This document shows, piece after piece, positions 1 through 7,933 of a stretch of DNA of 32,206 nt (its first letter is position 1; each line of letters starts with the position of its first letter). The stretch is from positions 1-32,206 of the forward strand of contig JBGAPZ010000042.1 of the NCBI GenBank assembly GCA_044220975.1. The letters run 5' to 3'. The notes beneath the pieces are model-generated. The model saw only the letters and a list, made by a program, of their open reading frames with translations, did no database searches and had not been told where the DNA came from. Position numbers and translations under genes: made by a program. The stretch is from SZUA-430 sp044220975 (GTDB lineage: Bacteria; Pseudomonadota; Alphaproteobacteria; Micropepsales; Micropepsaceae).

Positions 1-1032
1 GCGAACTCGGACAGCGACTTCATCGTCATTCACGATGACGACGACACGTGGGAGCCTACGTTCCTGGCCAAGACGGTGACGTTCTTGGACAGCCAGCGTG
101 GGAAGCACTACGGCGGCGCCATCACAAAATCGACCTACGTGTCGGAAGAAGTGACATCCAAAGGCATCGTCGTGCACGACCGCGCGCCCTATAACGGGTG
201 GGTCGAGAATGTGCATTTGATGGAAATGGCGATTGCGAACTTCTATCCGCCGATCGCGTTTGTCTTCCGCCGCGAAGTTTACGACAAGCTCGGCGGCTTC
301 AACGAACAATATCCTGTGTTGGGCGACTGGGATTTCAATCTGCGCTTCTTGGTCGACGCCGATATTGCGCTGATCCCGGAGGCGCTGGCGAACTATCATC
401 ACCGCGACCGTGGCGATACGACGACGTTCGGCAATTCCGTCATCGCGGGGCGGTCCAAGCATCTCGAGTTTTCGTCCATCGTGCGCAATAACTTGGTGCG
501 CGGTCTGGTACAGCGCGGGCATGCTGCGGCAGCGACGCTTGCCGGCGTGGGGCTCTATTTCGAGGATCAGCGCAATACGCTGCGCGCCGCCGACAACCGG
601 ATGACGCAGTTGGCTCAGCGCGTCGCCGCCGCTACGTCGTCGTCAGCTTGGACCGACCATTATTGGGTCGCGTTTCAGCAGTTGATGCGGAGCGTCGTCG
701 AAAACGACACGGCCGCGTTGGAGAAGATTCGCGCCGCTGCGCGCAGTGCCGGCGGTCTGCTTGCGCGCGTGGGCATGGCTGCGGGTGCGCAAGGTCCTGC
801 GCGGCCAGCGGATCTCGATCGCGCGGCTGCTGCGTTCTTGAAGGAGCAGCTTGGGCGCGACTCGACAATGATCGAAGCGACACTCACGCCGCCCGACTTC
901 GACGAGGCTTACTACCTTCGGCAAAACCCGGACGTTGCTACCGCGATTTCGGAAGGCCGCTTAGGCTCGGCCTATGAGCACTATATCCGCTATGGCCGGC
1001 GCGAAGGTCGAAACCGGCCGGTGAAGCAGTAG
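1..1032 (+). CDS. Family 2 glycosyltransferase, 5'-truncated by the window edge
   Basis: The reading frame is open from base 1, so the N-terminus lies outside the window; at least 343 residues remain. The first visible codons give a hydrophobic strand followed by HDDDDTW, the acidic nucleotide-sugar/metal site of GT-A fold (GT2) enzymes. Further on come FRREVYDKLGGFNE and GDWDFNLRFL, the usual acceptor-side and catalytic-acid (D/ED-like) region. The last 50 residues carry FDEAYYLRQNPDVATA and a following HYIRYGRREGR, a small module often seen at the end of alphaproteobacterial glycosyltransferases and cell-surface proteins. An internal GTG at 76 is not the true start because the DxD motif lies upstream of it. 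The enzyme probably transfers a sugar in surface polysaccharide or glycan synthesis; donor and acceptor cannot be read. It ends 3 bp from the convergent neighbour. Confidence 0.85.
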   Translation, partial: ANSDSDFIVIHDDDDTWEPTFLAKTVTFLDSQRGKHYGGAITKSTYVSEEVTSKGIVVHDRAPYNGWVENVHLMEMAIANFYPPIAFVFRREVYDKLGGFNEQYPVLGDWDFNLRFLVDADIALIPEALANYHHRDRGDTTTFGNSVIAGRSKHLEFSSIVRNNLVRGLVQRGHAAAATLAGVGLYFEDQRNTLRAADNRMTQLAQRVAAATSSSAWTDHYWVAFQQLMRSVVENDTAALEKIRAAARSAGGLLARVGMAAGAQGPARPADLDRAAAAFLKEQLGRDSTMIEATLTPPDFDEAYYLRQNPDVATAISEGRLGSAYEHYIRYGRREGRNRPVKQ

Positions 1033-1035
1033 GCC

Positions 1036-2297
1036 CTATCGCTTCAGCGGGACGCTGACGAGGCCGTCGACATTCAGTCGATTGGCCGTGTGTTCGAGTT
1101 TGCCAATTCGCGTTGCCACGTGCGTTCGGGATTTCGTCTGCTCCAAGCTCCAGTTGCGGAGTGCGATCGTGAGTTGGAGCGAGAAGTCGAGCGGACGGAT
1201 TTTTTCGAGCGCCGACGGATCGGCGCAGCCGCCTTTTAAGCCCGGCGGGAAGCCGAAGGTGTAGCGGGCGTCGAGATTGCGGAACCAGCACTTCGCGTCG
1301 GCCCAGTTTGCGGGCGCGATCATCGGGGCAACGGTCGGCCACTGCGCGGCCATGTGGCAGGACGAGCAGGCGGAGGTGCGTTCGTCGGCGACGCCGTTCA
1401 TGCGTCCACCGCGACCGAAGCCTTTGCCGGCAGCGAAGACGACGCTTTGGCGTGGTGCGGTGCCTGCAGCGGCATCCGCATCGCTGAGCTGCGGGTCGTT
1501 GCCCCACATGAGGCCCAGCGGCGTCAACTTCGCCCAAGGATCGTTGCCGGGCATTGTGCTGTCGTAGCGAAAGCTGCCGTAGACCATCCGGTTTTGTAGC
1601 TCGCACGATTTTCGCGCACGGCAAGATCGACTTGGATCAAGCGCAGGGTTTTCGGTGTGCGCGGTGCGGAGTCCGGCGCGCATACATTGGGAGCGTTGGC
1701 CGCGTGAATGTTCGCACGCAATTCCGGGGCGCCCGCGATTTTCGGATCGTCGGCCGCCGTTGCCTCCGTGAAGACGAGTTTGACGGCGACGGTGCCTTCG
1801 GGGAACGGCAAGGCGTCGAGGTTCGGGTCGCGCCGGCCCTGTCCCCAAATTTTGCCCAATACGACGCCGCCGAGGTCGTTGTAGAAGGCGAGCCCCCAAT
1901 TCTGCCGGCAAGCGGATTGCGTGGGACCGAGTTCGCCGGGGGCAAAGTTGCGTGCGCGGGTGAGGCCGTGGATGAACTCGCGGCCGGTTGGGCCAGGGCC
2001 GAGCCATGGGACGTGGTACCAGCGGCGAATCTTATTTTCCGCAAGGCGCCAATCGATGCGGTCTTGGCCTTCGAGCGCGTAGGCGAGCAAGTGACGCAGA
2101 TAGCGCTCCGGTTGCTTGCGGAAGCTGATCGCACTCCACGGGTGCGGCTCGCGGCGCGCGGTTTTCGGAAAGTCGAAGCGCGGCGTGAAGGTGGGGCCGT
2201 TCCAACTTGCGGGCGCGCGTTCAATACGATCGAGCGGCGCCGCTGCAGCGGCGACGGAGGCGAGCATGAACGCTGCGGCGAGCACGTGGATGCGCAT
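1036..2297 (-). pseudogene. Periplasmic mono-haem c-type cytochrome-like protein, interrupted by a one-base deletion
   Basis: Start ATG at 2297-2295 follows no better in-frame ATG and opens a Sec signal peptide (MRIHVLAAAFMLASVAAAAA). The N-terminal half reads cleanly to VREN-R-A near 1603, then frame is lost. The next frame continues ELQNRMVYGSFRYD to the TAG at 1036-1038. Inserting one base at about 1602/1603 restores a single 420-residue protein, and the length arithmetic fits exactly (1262+1 = 421 codons). The C-terminal half carries one CSSCH haem-attachment motif followed by HMAAQWPT, so the product would be an exported c-type haem protein with a large cytochrome-free N-terminal region (tryptophan-rich, FTPRFDFPKT..., FIHGLTRARN). 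I do not recognise a named family or an electron-transfer partner. It could be a recent pseudogene or a sequencing error. Confidence 0.7.
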
Positions 2298-2358
2298 GGA
2301 GACGCAAGTGTTCCACGCGACCGTGCCGGCGGGCAAGCGGTGAGGTGTGGTGCAGTTC

Positions 2359-2577
2359 TTAGAGCGGAAGCGCGCTCATTGCTGCGCCGCGCAGCCGTTC
2401 GAAGCTGCACTCGCCATGCTTGGCCATCTCGACCACTTGCTTGGCGACTTTGATGCGCTCGCACTCAGGCAGGGCGCCGCGGCGCGTTTCGATCTCTTTC
2501 ACCGCGTCGTCAAAGGCCTCGCGGATCGTGCGCACGATGGCGGGCTTAAGAGTGTTGTAGGCGGTAATCGTGGGCAT
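2359..2577 (-). CDS. Small conserved-looking protein of unknown function (72 aa)
   Basis: ATG at 2577-2575 is preceded on the minus strand by GGGAGAT with about 5 bases of spacing, a good ribosome binding site. The product (MPTITAYNTLKPAIVRTIRE...) is soluble, predicted largely helical, with charged amphipathic stretches (REAFDDAVKEIETRR and ERIKVAKQVVEMAKHGE) and two cysteines. There is no signal peptide or membrane segment. Composition and codon usage look like a real gene rather than a shadow frame. It lies upstream of the broken cytochrome-like gene on the same strand with a 61-bp gap, so the two may be cotranscribed. I do not recognise the family and assign no function. Confidence 0.65.
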   Translation of the reverse strand: MPTITAYNTLKPAIVRTIREAFDDAVKEIETRRGALPECERIKVAKQVVEMAKHGECSFERLRGAAMSALPL

Positions 2578-2866
2578 TCGTATCTCCCATGCGTGCCTTG
2601 CAGATCTACCCGTCTACTTTGCCCCTTGGACCTGCTTTCGCGAATCTGTCGAAGCACGGCACTGAATTGCGTTAATCTACACCACATTGATTGCGGTCGA
2701 GTTCACAAATAATCGTAACAAGACGTGAGTTGTGACAAGCGCACGTGCAGCATCGTTTCAATAGCAATCGCGAAAAACGTGCCCCAGTTTTGCCGCAAGC
2801 GCGAAGGCCGCAACGGCCTTTTCCAACGCTTCAGCCGATGCTACATCTCGCGCTCGCAGCAAAGCG

Positions 2867-2954
2867 GGATGGGTGGTCGAGTGGTTTAAGGCACCGGTCT
2901 TGAAAACCGGCGAGGGGAAACCCTCCGTGAGTTCGAATCTCACCCCATCCGCCA
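2867..2954 (+). tRNA. tRNA-Ser (anticodon UGA)
   Basis: The 88-nt sequence folds as a class II tRNA. The 7-bp acceptor pairs GGATGGG (2867-2873) with CCCATCC (2944-2950), followed by discriminator G and an encoded CCA (2952-2954). The anticodon arm is CCGGT-CTTGAAA-ACCGG, giving anticodon TGA. A long variable arm (GAGGG/CCCTC) is present as required for serine tRNAs, and the T arm is GTGAG-TTCGAAT-CTCAC. It reads UCN serine codons, mainly UCA. There is no integrase or direct repeat of the tRNA 3' end next to it, so no sign of element integration. Confidence 0.97.
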
Positions 2955-2977
2955 CCGCTCGTAATTCGCCGGTGTAA

Positions 2978-3655
2978 TCAATCGTCAAAGCCGACAAATA
3001 CGGTCGCGTCGTCCACGGATTTGCGGCGCGATGCCACGGCGTTCGCCGGAAAGTTGTCGTCCGGAAAGCCCATGGCGACGCAGATCATAATGACCTGATC
3101 GTTCGGGATGCCGGCATGCTCGCGCACCACGGGCGACTGCATGATCCCCTGACTGTTGATTACGCAGCCCAGACCACGCGACCACGCCGCGTTCACCAAA
3201 GCATTCGTGACTGCGCCGCAATCGAACGGCGCGATGTCGCCGCCATGGATCGAACGGTCATAGGTCACGACGACGGATACCGGCGCATCGAACTGCCTAA
3301 ATCCGCGCAGCACCCAATCCTTACGCGCCGCCTGATCGTGCCTTTCGATGCCCATCGCGCCGAACAGTTGCTTGGCGATTTCGATCTGCCGCTCACGATG
3401 CGCGCCCTCATAACCGCCGTGGCCGCGAAACTCGCGCGAGTCCGGTACGCCCGCCAGATTGCGTTCCGTATTTCCTCGGCGGATACGGTTCAACGGCTCA
3501 CCCGCCACAACGTGAAAATTCCAAGGCTGCGTGTTCAACGACGACGGAGCGCGCATCGCCAGTTCGATCACCTCTCGGATCAAAGCCTTCGGCACAGGTA
3601 CTTGTTTGAAGCCACGAATACTGCGCCGCCCCAAAACAACCTCATCGTAACGCAT
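2978..3655 (-). CDS. Nitroreductase-family FMN oxidoreductase
   Basis: The 225-residue protein has the FMN-binding nitroreductase layout: RRSIRGFK near residue 10 (phosphate contact), APSSLNTQPWNFHVV near residues 36-50 (flavin and substrate contacts), a central variable helix region, and GLGCVINSQGI followed by a C-terminal ICVAMGFPDDNFPAN segment typical of the family. These enzymes are dimeric, cytoplasmic and reduce nitroaromatics, quinones or enones with NAD(P)H; the physiological substrate is not evident. The ATG at 3655-3653 is preceded by GGAG at about 7 bases. The gene ends 24 bp from the 3' end of the tRNA-Ser gene, which is transcribed toward it. Confidence 0.9.
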   Translation of the reverse strand: MRYDEVVLGRRSIRGFKQVPVPKALIREVIELAMRAPSSLNTQPWNFHVVAGEPLNRIRRGNTERNLAGVPDSREFRGHGGYEGAHRERQIEIAKQLFGAMGIERHDQAARKDWVLRGFRQFDAPVSVVVTYDRSIHGGDIAPFDCGAVTNALVNAAWSRGLGCVINSQGIMQSPVVREHAGIPNDQVIMICVAMGFPDDNFPANAVASRRKSVDDATVFVGFDD

Positions 3656-3886
3656 TCACAAACTCCGATATTCTTGCCTTCCACGACCGCCTGCTGGTTC
3701 ATTTGCGCGGCGGTTTTGAACGCATTCTAAGCACGCGGTTACGCGTTGCGACATGCTGGGGCGTGTGCGCGGGGACTTCAAGCCTTGGCTTCACAAGCGT
3801 TTTCTGGCAACTGCTTGCAGCGAGGGATTGCTCCGTCCGTGATTTCTCACCCCGCACGGTAAGGCTTCAGAAGAGACCAAGCGCGC

Positions 3887-4288
3887 ATGTTGAAAGGCTC
3901 CTGCCATTGCGGGTCGTTGACTTGGACGCTTGAGGGCGATCCGGGATCGGTGACAGCTTGCAACTGTACGCTTTGTCGGCGTTACGGCGTGCTTTGGGCA
4001 TATGACCATGAGAACGAGCGCATTCGTGTTGCAGGGCCGAGCGTCGCCTATACGCGGCCCGGGAAGCCAGACCCTGCGCTTGCGATTCACTTCTGTCCGA
4101 CGTGCGGATGCGTGGCGTACTGGCGCGGATTGCGTATCGATCCGCAAGGGCGGCGGCGAATTGCAGTGAATATTCGGCTCGCTGCGCCGGAGGCGGTTGC
4201 GGACCTTCCGATCGACCGGTTCGATGGCCTCGATACGTTCGAGGATCTTCCGGGCGACGGTCGCTGCGTTCGCGACGTTTGGTTTTAG
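3887..4288 (+). CDS. GFA/CENP-V-type zinc protein
   Basis: A 133-residue protein with the Mss4-like GFA fold. Zinc-ligand cysteines are at C6 and C8 (SCHCGS), C25, C27 and C30 (CNCTLC), and C70, C73 and C75 (FCPTCGC), the full set for two zinc sites. Family members have been annotated as glutathione-dependent formaldehyde-activating enzymes, but that activity is disputed for the founder, so only the fold is claimed. A modest AGAAGAG ribosome binding site precedes the ATG. Its stop codon is embedded in the ribosome binding site of the next gene, so translation is probably coupled. It heads a three-gene unit with a Rid-family protein and an aryl-CoA monooxygenase/reductase. Confidence 0.85.
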   Translation: MLKGSCHCGSLTWTLEGDPGSVTACNCTLCRRYGVLWAYDHENERIRVAGPSVAYTRPGKPDPALAIHFCPTCGCVAYWRGLRIDPQGRRRIAVNIRLAAPEAVADLPIDRFDGLDTFEDLPGDGRCVRDVWF

Positions 4289-4292
4289 GAGG
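4287..4292 (+). promoter_or_regulatory. Shine-Dalgarno of the Rid-family gene, overlapping the upstream stop
   Basis: TTTTAGGAGGGACGCACATG: the TAG stop of the GFA gene (4286-4288) lies inside a near-perfect AGGAGG. The ATG at 4300 follows at 7 bases. This fixes the start at 4300, although the same frame stays open upstream to 4102. Confidence 0.8.
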
Positions 4293-4299
4293 GACGCAC

Positions 4300-4692
4300 A
4301 TGCGCATTCTGCAGCCGCAGGGATGGGAACGCCCAAAGGGATATTCCAACGGGATCGAAGCGGAAGGACGCCTGGTCTTCGTTGCGGGTCAGATCGGGTG
4401 GGACAACGGCAGCTTTAAGGCGCGCGACTTTGGCGGACAGTTCCGTCAGGTGCTGCTGAACACCTTGGCGGTGCTGAAAGAGGCGGGCGCGGGGCCTGAG
4501 CATGTCGTGCGAATGACGTGGTTCGTGACGAACCGCGAGGAATACGCGTCGTCGTTGGCGGAGATCGGCGCGGCGTGGCGCGAGTTGATGGGGCGTAACT
4601 ATCCGACGATGGCAGTGGTCATCGTCGCCGGTTTGGTCGAGGCTGAGGCCAAGGTCGAAATCGAAACGACAGCCGTGGTGCCGCGCGCATGA
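4300..4692 (+). CDS. Rid-family (YjgF/YER057c/UK114) protein lacking the deaminase arginine
   Basis: The 130-residue protein matches the chorismate-mutase-like Rid fold: VFVAGQIGWD near residues 26-35, GGQFRQVLLNTLAVLKEAG, a VVRMTWFV strand, and the C-terminal NYPTMAVVIVAG followed by KVEIETTAVV. In active RidA enamine/imine deaminases the C-terminal segment reads (F/Y)PARS, with an essential arginine (Arg105 in E. coli). Here that position is Met104, so imine deaminase activity of the classical kind is not expected. The start at 4300 is set by the strong Shine-Dalgarno. Its TGA overlaps the next ATG (ATGA at 4689-4692), so it is translationally coupled to the monooxygenase/reductase and probably serves the same pathway. 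Confidence 0.85.
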   Translation: MRILQPQGWERPKGYSNGIEAEGRLVFVAGQIGWDNGSFKARDFGGQFRQVLLNTLAVLKEAGAGPEHVVRMTWFVTNREEYASSLAEIGAAWRELMGRNYPTMAVVIVAGLVEAEAKVEIETTAVVPRA

Positions 4693-7013
4693 AGATCGCA
4701 GTCGTGGGCGGCGGACCGGGCGGGCTCTACTTCGCGCTTCTGACGAAGAAGGCGCAGCCCGACTGGCAGATCGACGTCTACGAGCAGAACCGAGCGGACG
4801 ACACGTTCGGGTTTGGCGTCGTTTTTTCCGACGAGACGCTGGAAGAGTTTTTGAGCCACGATCTGCCGTCCTACGCGGCGATCAAGGATACGTTCGCGTA
4901 CTGGGACGACATCATCATCCGCGTCCACGGGCAAGAAATTCGCTGCGCGGGAAACGGCTTTGCGGGTTGTTCGCGGCTCGCACTGCTGACGATTTTGCAA
5001 GCGCGGTGCGAGGCTGTGGGCGTCGGTTTGCACTATCAGACGACGGTCGACGATCTCAGCCGCTTCGCCGACTGCGATGTCATCGTCGCGGCTGACGGGA
5101 TCAACAGCCGCATTCGCGAGCAGTATGCCGAGCATTTCAAGCCGTCGCTGGAACTCAAGGCCAATAAGTTTGCCTGGCTGGGGTCGACACGGCCGCTCGA
5201 CGCCTTCACTTATTTCTTCAAAGAGACACCGTTCGGACTGATTTGTGCGCACACATACCAGTATGAGCCCGGGTACTCGACGTGGGTGATGGAGATGTCG
5301 CCCAAGGCGTGGTCGGGGTTTGGGTTCGATCGGTTGGACGAGGGGGCGAGCGCCCGCAAACTCGAAGGGATTTTTGCTGAGGAGCTGCAGGGGCACAAAC
5401 TGATTACGAACCGGTCGCTGTGGCGCAGTTTCCCGCGAGTCTTCTGCGAAAACTGGTGGCACAAAAACATCGTGCTGTTGGGCGATGCGAAAGCGAGCGC
5501 GCATTTCTCGATCGGGTCGGGGACAAAGCTTGCGATGGAATGCGCGATCGCGTTGTCGAAGGCGCTGGTCGCTCACGGCGCGCGCTCGGTCGCCGACGCC
5601 TTTCGCGCCTATGACGCTGCGCGCCGGACCGAGGTCCAAATCACGCAGCACAACGCCGATGTCAGCCTGGCCTGGTTCGAGCACATGGAGCGCTCGGCTG
5701 ACATGAAGCCGATGCAGTTCGCGATGGTTGTTATGTGCCGCGCGAAGAGCATTACGTGGGACAATCTGCTTGTGCGCGACGCCTCTTTCGTGAAGCGCTT
5801 CGAAGACGAGTGGTACCAAACCTATTTCGAGGAAACGGGGATCGACTGCCGCAAAACGCGGCCGACACCGATGTTTACGCCGTTGAAGCTGCGCGAGATG
5901 ACGGTCGCGAACCGGGTCGTGGTTTCGCCGATGGCGCAGTATTCGGCAGTCGACGGCGTGCCGAACGATTGGCATTTCGTGCACTACGCCTCGCGCGCGA
6001 TGGGTGGGGCGGGCCTCGTCTACGTTGAAATGACGTGTCCGTCGGCTGATGCGCGGATCTCGCCGGGTTGCACGGGTTTGTGGAACGACGCCCAAGAGCT
6101 TCAATGGAAGCGGCTTGCGGACTTCGTCCACGCCAACAGCGCGGCGAAGCTTTGTATGCAGCTGGGGCATGCGGGGCGGAAAGGGTCGACGCAGCTTGGT
6201 TGGGAAGAGGCGGATCATCCGCTGCCCAAGCGGGGAGACAATTGGCCGGTCTTTTCGGCCTCGGCCATTCCGTATTTTCCCGGCGTCAGTCAGATGCCCG
6301 TTGAGCTCGACGGCGCGCGGATGGCGCGCATCACCGCCGACTTCGTGCAGGCGGCGCAACGTGCCGATCGTGCGGGGTTCGACATGCTCGAACTGCATGC
6401 GGCGCACGGGTATTTGTTTGCGAGTTTCTTATCGCCGCTCACCAATCTTCGCCGTGATATCTACGGTGGTTCGGTCGAGAACCGCGCGCGGTTTCCGCTT
6501 GAGGTCTTCAAAGCGATGCGAACGGCTTGGCCGGAAGGGAAGCCGATGTCGGTGCGCATTTCTGCCAGCGATTGGATGCCGGGCGGGATTAGCGAGGACG
6601 ATGTTGTCGCGATCGCTCGCCTATTTGCGGAAGCGGGAGTGGATTTGATCGATGCCTCGTCCGGGCAGACGGTGCCGGAGCAGAAACCGACCTACGGGCG
6701 CATGTATCAAGTTCAATTCGCGGAAGCGGTGCGCAACATCGCGGGCATCAAGACGATGGCTGTCGGTGCGATTACGGAACCTGCGCAGATCAACACGATT
6801 ATCGCGTGCAGGCGCGCCGATTTGGTGGCGCTGGCGAGGCCGCATTTGGTCGATCCTTCGTTCGCGCGGCGTGCTGCGGCTTGGTACGGTGTGAAGGAAG
6901 CGACGCCGCCGCAGTACCTCACTGGCATGGCGCAGGCTTACCGCGAGGCGGCGCGGGCGCGGGAGAAGAGCGTCGAGCTTCAGCGCAAGGCAAAGCCGAA
7001 GCACGGCGCTTGA
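4689..7013 (+). CDS. Fused FAD monooxygenase/OYE-type reductase, salicylyl-CoA 5-hydroxylase or 2-aminobenzoyl-CoA monooxygenase/reductase type
   Basis: A 774-residue two-domain flavoenzyme. Residues 1 to about 385 form a class A flavin monooxygenase: GGGPGGLYFA dinucleotide motif at 6-15, DG motif (DGINSRIREQ) near 136, and GDAKASAHFSIGSGTKLAME near 264 for FAD ribityl contact. Residues about 394-740 form an Old Yellow Enzyme-like FMN barrel: TPLKLREMTVANRVVVSPM, QLGHAGRKG, HAAHGYLFASFLSPLTNLR near 568, then DIYGGSVENRARF. This architecture is known from 2-aminobenzoyl-CoA monooxygenase/reductase of Azoarcus, which hydroxylates and then reduces the ring, and from proteins annotated as bifunctional salicylyl-CoA 5-hydroxylase/oxidoreductase. 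The aryl-CoA substrate here is not determinable. No CoA ligase lies nearby. It ends 7 bp from the convergent barrel gene. Confidence 0.9.
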   Translation: MKIAVVGGGPGGLYFALLTKKAQPDWQIDVYEQNRADDTFGFGVVFSDETLEEFLSHDLPSYAAIKDTFAYWDDIIIRVHGQEIRCAGNGFAGCSRLALLTILQARCEAVGVGLHYQTTVDDLSRFADCDVIVAADGINSRIREQYAEHFKPSLELKANKFAWLGSTRPLDAFTYFFKETPFGLICAHTYQYEPGYSTWVMEMSPKAWSGFGFDRLDEGASARKLEGIFAEELQGHKLITNRSLWRSFPRVFCENWWHKNIVLLGDAKASAHFSIGSGTKLAMECAIALSKALVAHGARSVADAFRAYDAARRTEVQITQHNADVSLAWFEHMERSADMKPMQFAMVVMCRAKSITWDNLLVRDASFVKRFEDEWYQTYFEETGIDCRKTRPTPMFTPLKLREMTVANRVVVSPMAQYSAVDGVPNDWHFVHYASRAMGGAGLVYVEMTCPSADARISPGCTGLWNDAQELQWKRLADFVHANSAAKLCMQLGHAGRKGSTQLGWEEADHPLPKRGDNWPVFSASAIPYFPGVSQMPVELDGARMARITADFVQAAQRADRAGFDMLELHAAHGYLFASFLSPLTNLRRDIYGGSVENRARFPLEVFKAMRTAWPEGKPMSVRISASDWMPGGISEDDVVAIARLFAEAGVDLIDASSGQTVPEQKPTYGRMYQVQFAEAVRNIAGIKTMAVGAITEPAQINTIIACRRADLVALARPHLVDPSFARRAAAWYGVKEATPPQYLTGMAQAYREAARAREKSVELQRKAKPKHGA

Positions 7014-7020
7014 GAAATGG

Positions 7021-7791
7021 CTATTCGCTCCGGTACGCGGTCCACGTTAGCGTCAGGCCGCTGCCGTAGTTCGGGCTGCCGTTCGAGAGCCCTGCTAGCG
7101 CGTAGACGTTCAGCCGCAAGTCGTTCGTCAGATTGTGCCGCACGTAGACTGTGACGTCGGACGGATCGGGCGAGGTTTCGAACGCTGCCTCGCGCCAGGA
7201 GAACGAGGCGCCGAGTTGGGTTTCCTTGCTCACGTCCGTCGATACGCCGGCGCCGAATGTCATGCCGTCTTCGCGAGGGTGTGCGGCGGAGCTTCCCAAA
7301 AAGCGATAGCCGGCTTCAACGTAGGTGCTTAGACTTTGGAATTCTTTCGTCAGCGTTGTGGCGATCGCGGAGTCGACCTCGCCACTGCCGAGACCGCGGT
7401 CCTGATCGCCGGTGGGCAGGCGGACGCGACCCATGAAGTCCAGATAAATCCTTTCCGGCTTCCACGCGAACATGTAGGTCGCGGACAGCGACACATCGCC
7501 GATGCCGCTTACCATGCGGGAGGTGCCGCCGCCGCCGACTTCGCCATCGTCGGTTACTGTTGCAGGACCGTCGATCTCTAGGAATGGAACGGTCACTTTG
7601 AAGGCGAGGGGCGACATCACATAGCGCGCGGAAACGAACTCGTACCAAACGGTGGTGTCTTCGGTATCGCCGTAATCGCCCACGGAATATTCGCCGCCGG
7701 CCGCAAATGTGAGCTTGTCGGCGTGGGCCAAGGGCACCCCGCCCAGTAGGCAAATCGCGGCTGCAAACAGCCGAATCCTTATGCTGTCCAT
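7021..7791 (-). CDS. Outer-membrane beta-barrel, transporter-like (phenol MetA-pathway type)
   Basis: The 256-residue product starts with a clear Sec signal peptide (residues 1 to about 24, ending AHA/DK). The mature part is an alternating pattern of amphipathic strands with aromatic girdles. It contains IGDVSLSATYMF, then MGRVRLPTGDQDRGLGSGEVD, which resembles the Gly-rich PTGD segment of the family named for the phenol-degradation MetA pathway (PF13557-like). Length and strand count fit a 10-12-stranded barrel. Such proteins are thought to mediate uptake of hydrophobic compounds, but experimental support is thin. Its position convergent to an aromatic acyl-CoA enzyme gene is suggestive only. 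No Phe is at the very C-terminus. Confidence 0.65.
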   Translation of the reverse strand: MDSIRIRLFAAAICLLGGVPLAHADKLTFAAGGEYSVGDYGDTEDTTVWYEFVSARYVMSPLAFKVTVPFLEIDGPATVTDDGEVGGGGTSRMVSGIGDVSLSATYMFAWKPERIYLDFMGRVRLPTGDQDRGLGSGEVDSAIATTLTKEFQSLSTYVEAGYRFLGSSAAHPREDGMTFGAGVSTDVSKETQLGASFSWREAAFETSPDPSDVTVYVRHNLTNDLRLNVYALAGLSNGSPNYGSGLTLTWTAYRSE

Positions 7792-7933
7792 GAAACCCCC
7801 GTGTTCTTATCCCCGTTAGCGACGAATCATGCGGCGCCTTTAACATTGAAGACGCGGCAGCTAGTATCGGGTGTCAAGCAAACCGGCCTTTCTTGGCGGT
7901 GCGTATGCGCCGGTGAATTGCCGTTGTGGGTGA

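Noticed and set aside
1554..2453. 299-residue plus-strand frame over the cytochrome-like gene
   Set aside because: The minus strand has signal peptide and CSSCH motif; the plus frame has shadow-type Arg/Ala/Gly composition and no recognisable domain.
2867..2954. tRNA gene as an integration site of a genomic island
   Set aside because: No integrase, no direct repeat of the tRNA 3' end noticed, and flanking genes look ordinary.
2758..2997. 79-residue reading frame on the minus strand across the tRNA gene
   Set aside because: Its centre is the translated complement of tRNA-Ser (VRFELTEG... FKTGALNHS), a well-known annotation artefact.
3887..4288. Glutathione-dependent formaldehyde activation as a firm function
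   Set aside because: Only the GFA fold and zinc cysteines are visible; the activity is disputed for the family and no formaldehyde genes are nearby.
4599..6407. 602-residue open frame antisense to the monooxygenase/reductase
   Set aside because: Arg/His/Pro-rich composition and complete overlap with a well-supported gene; a shadow caused by high G+C.
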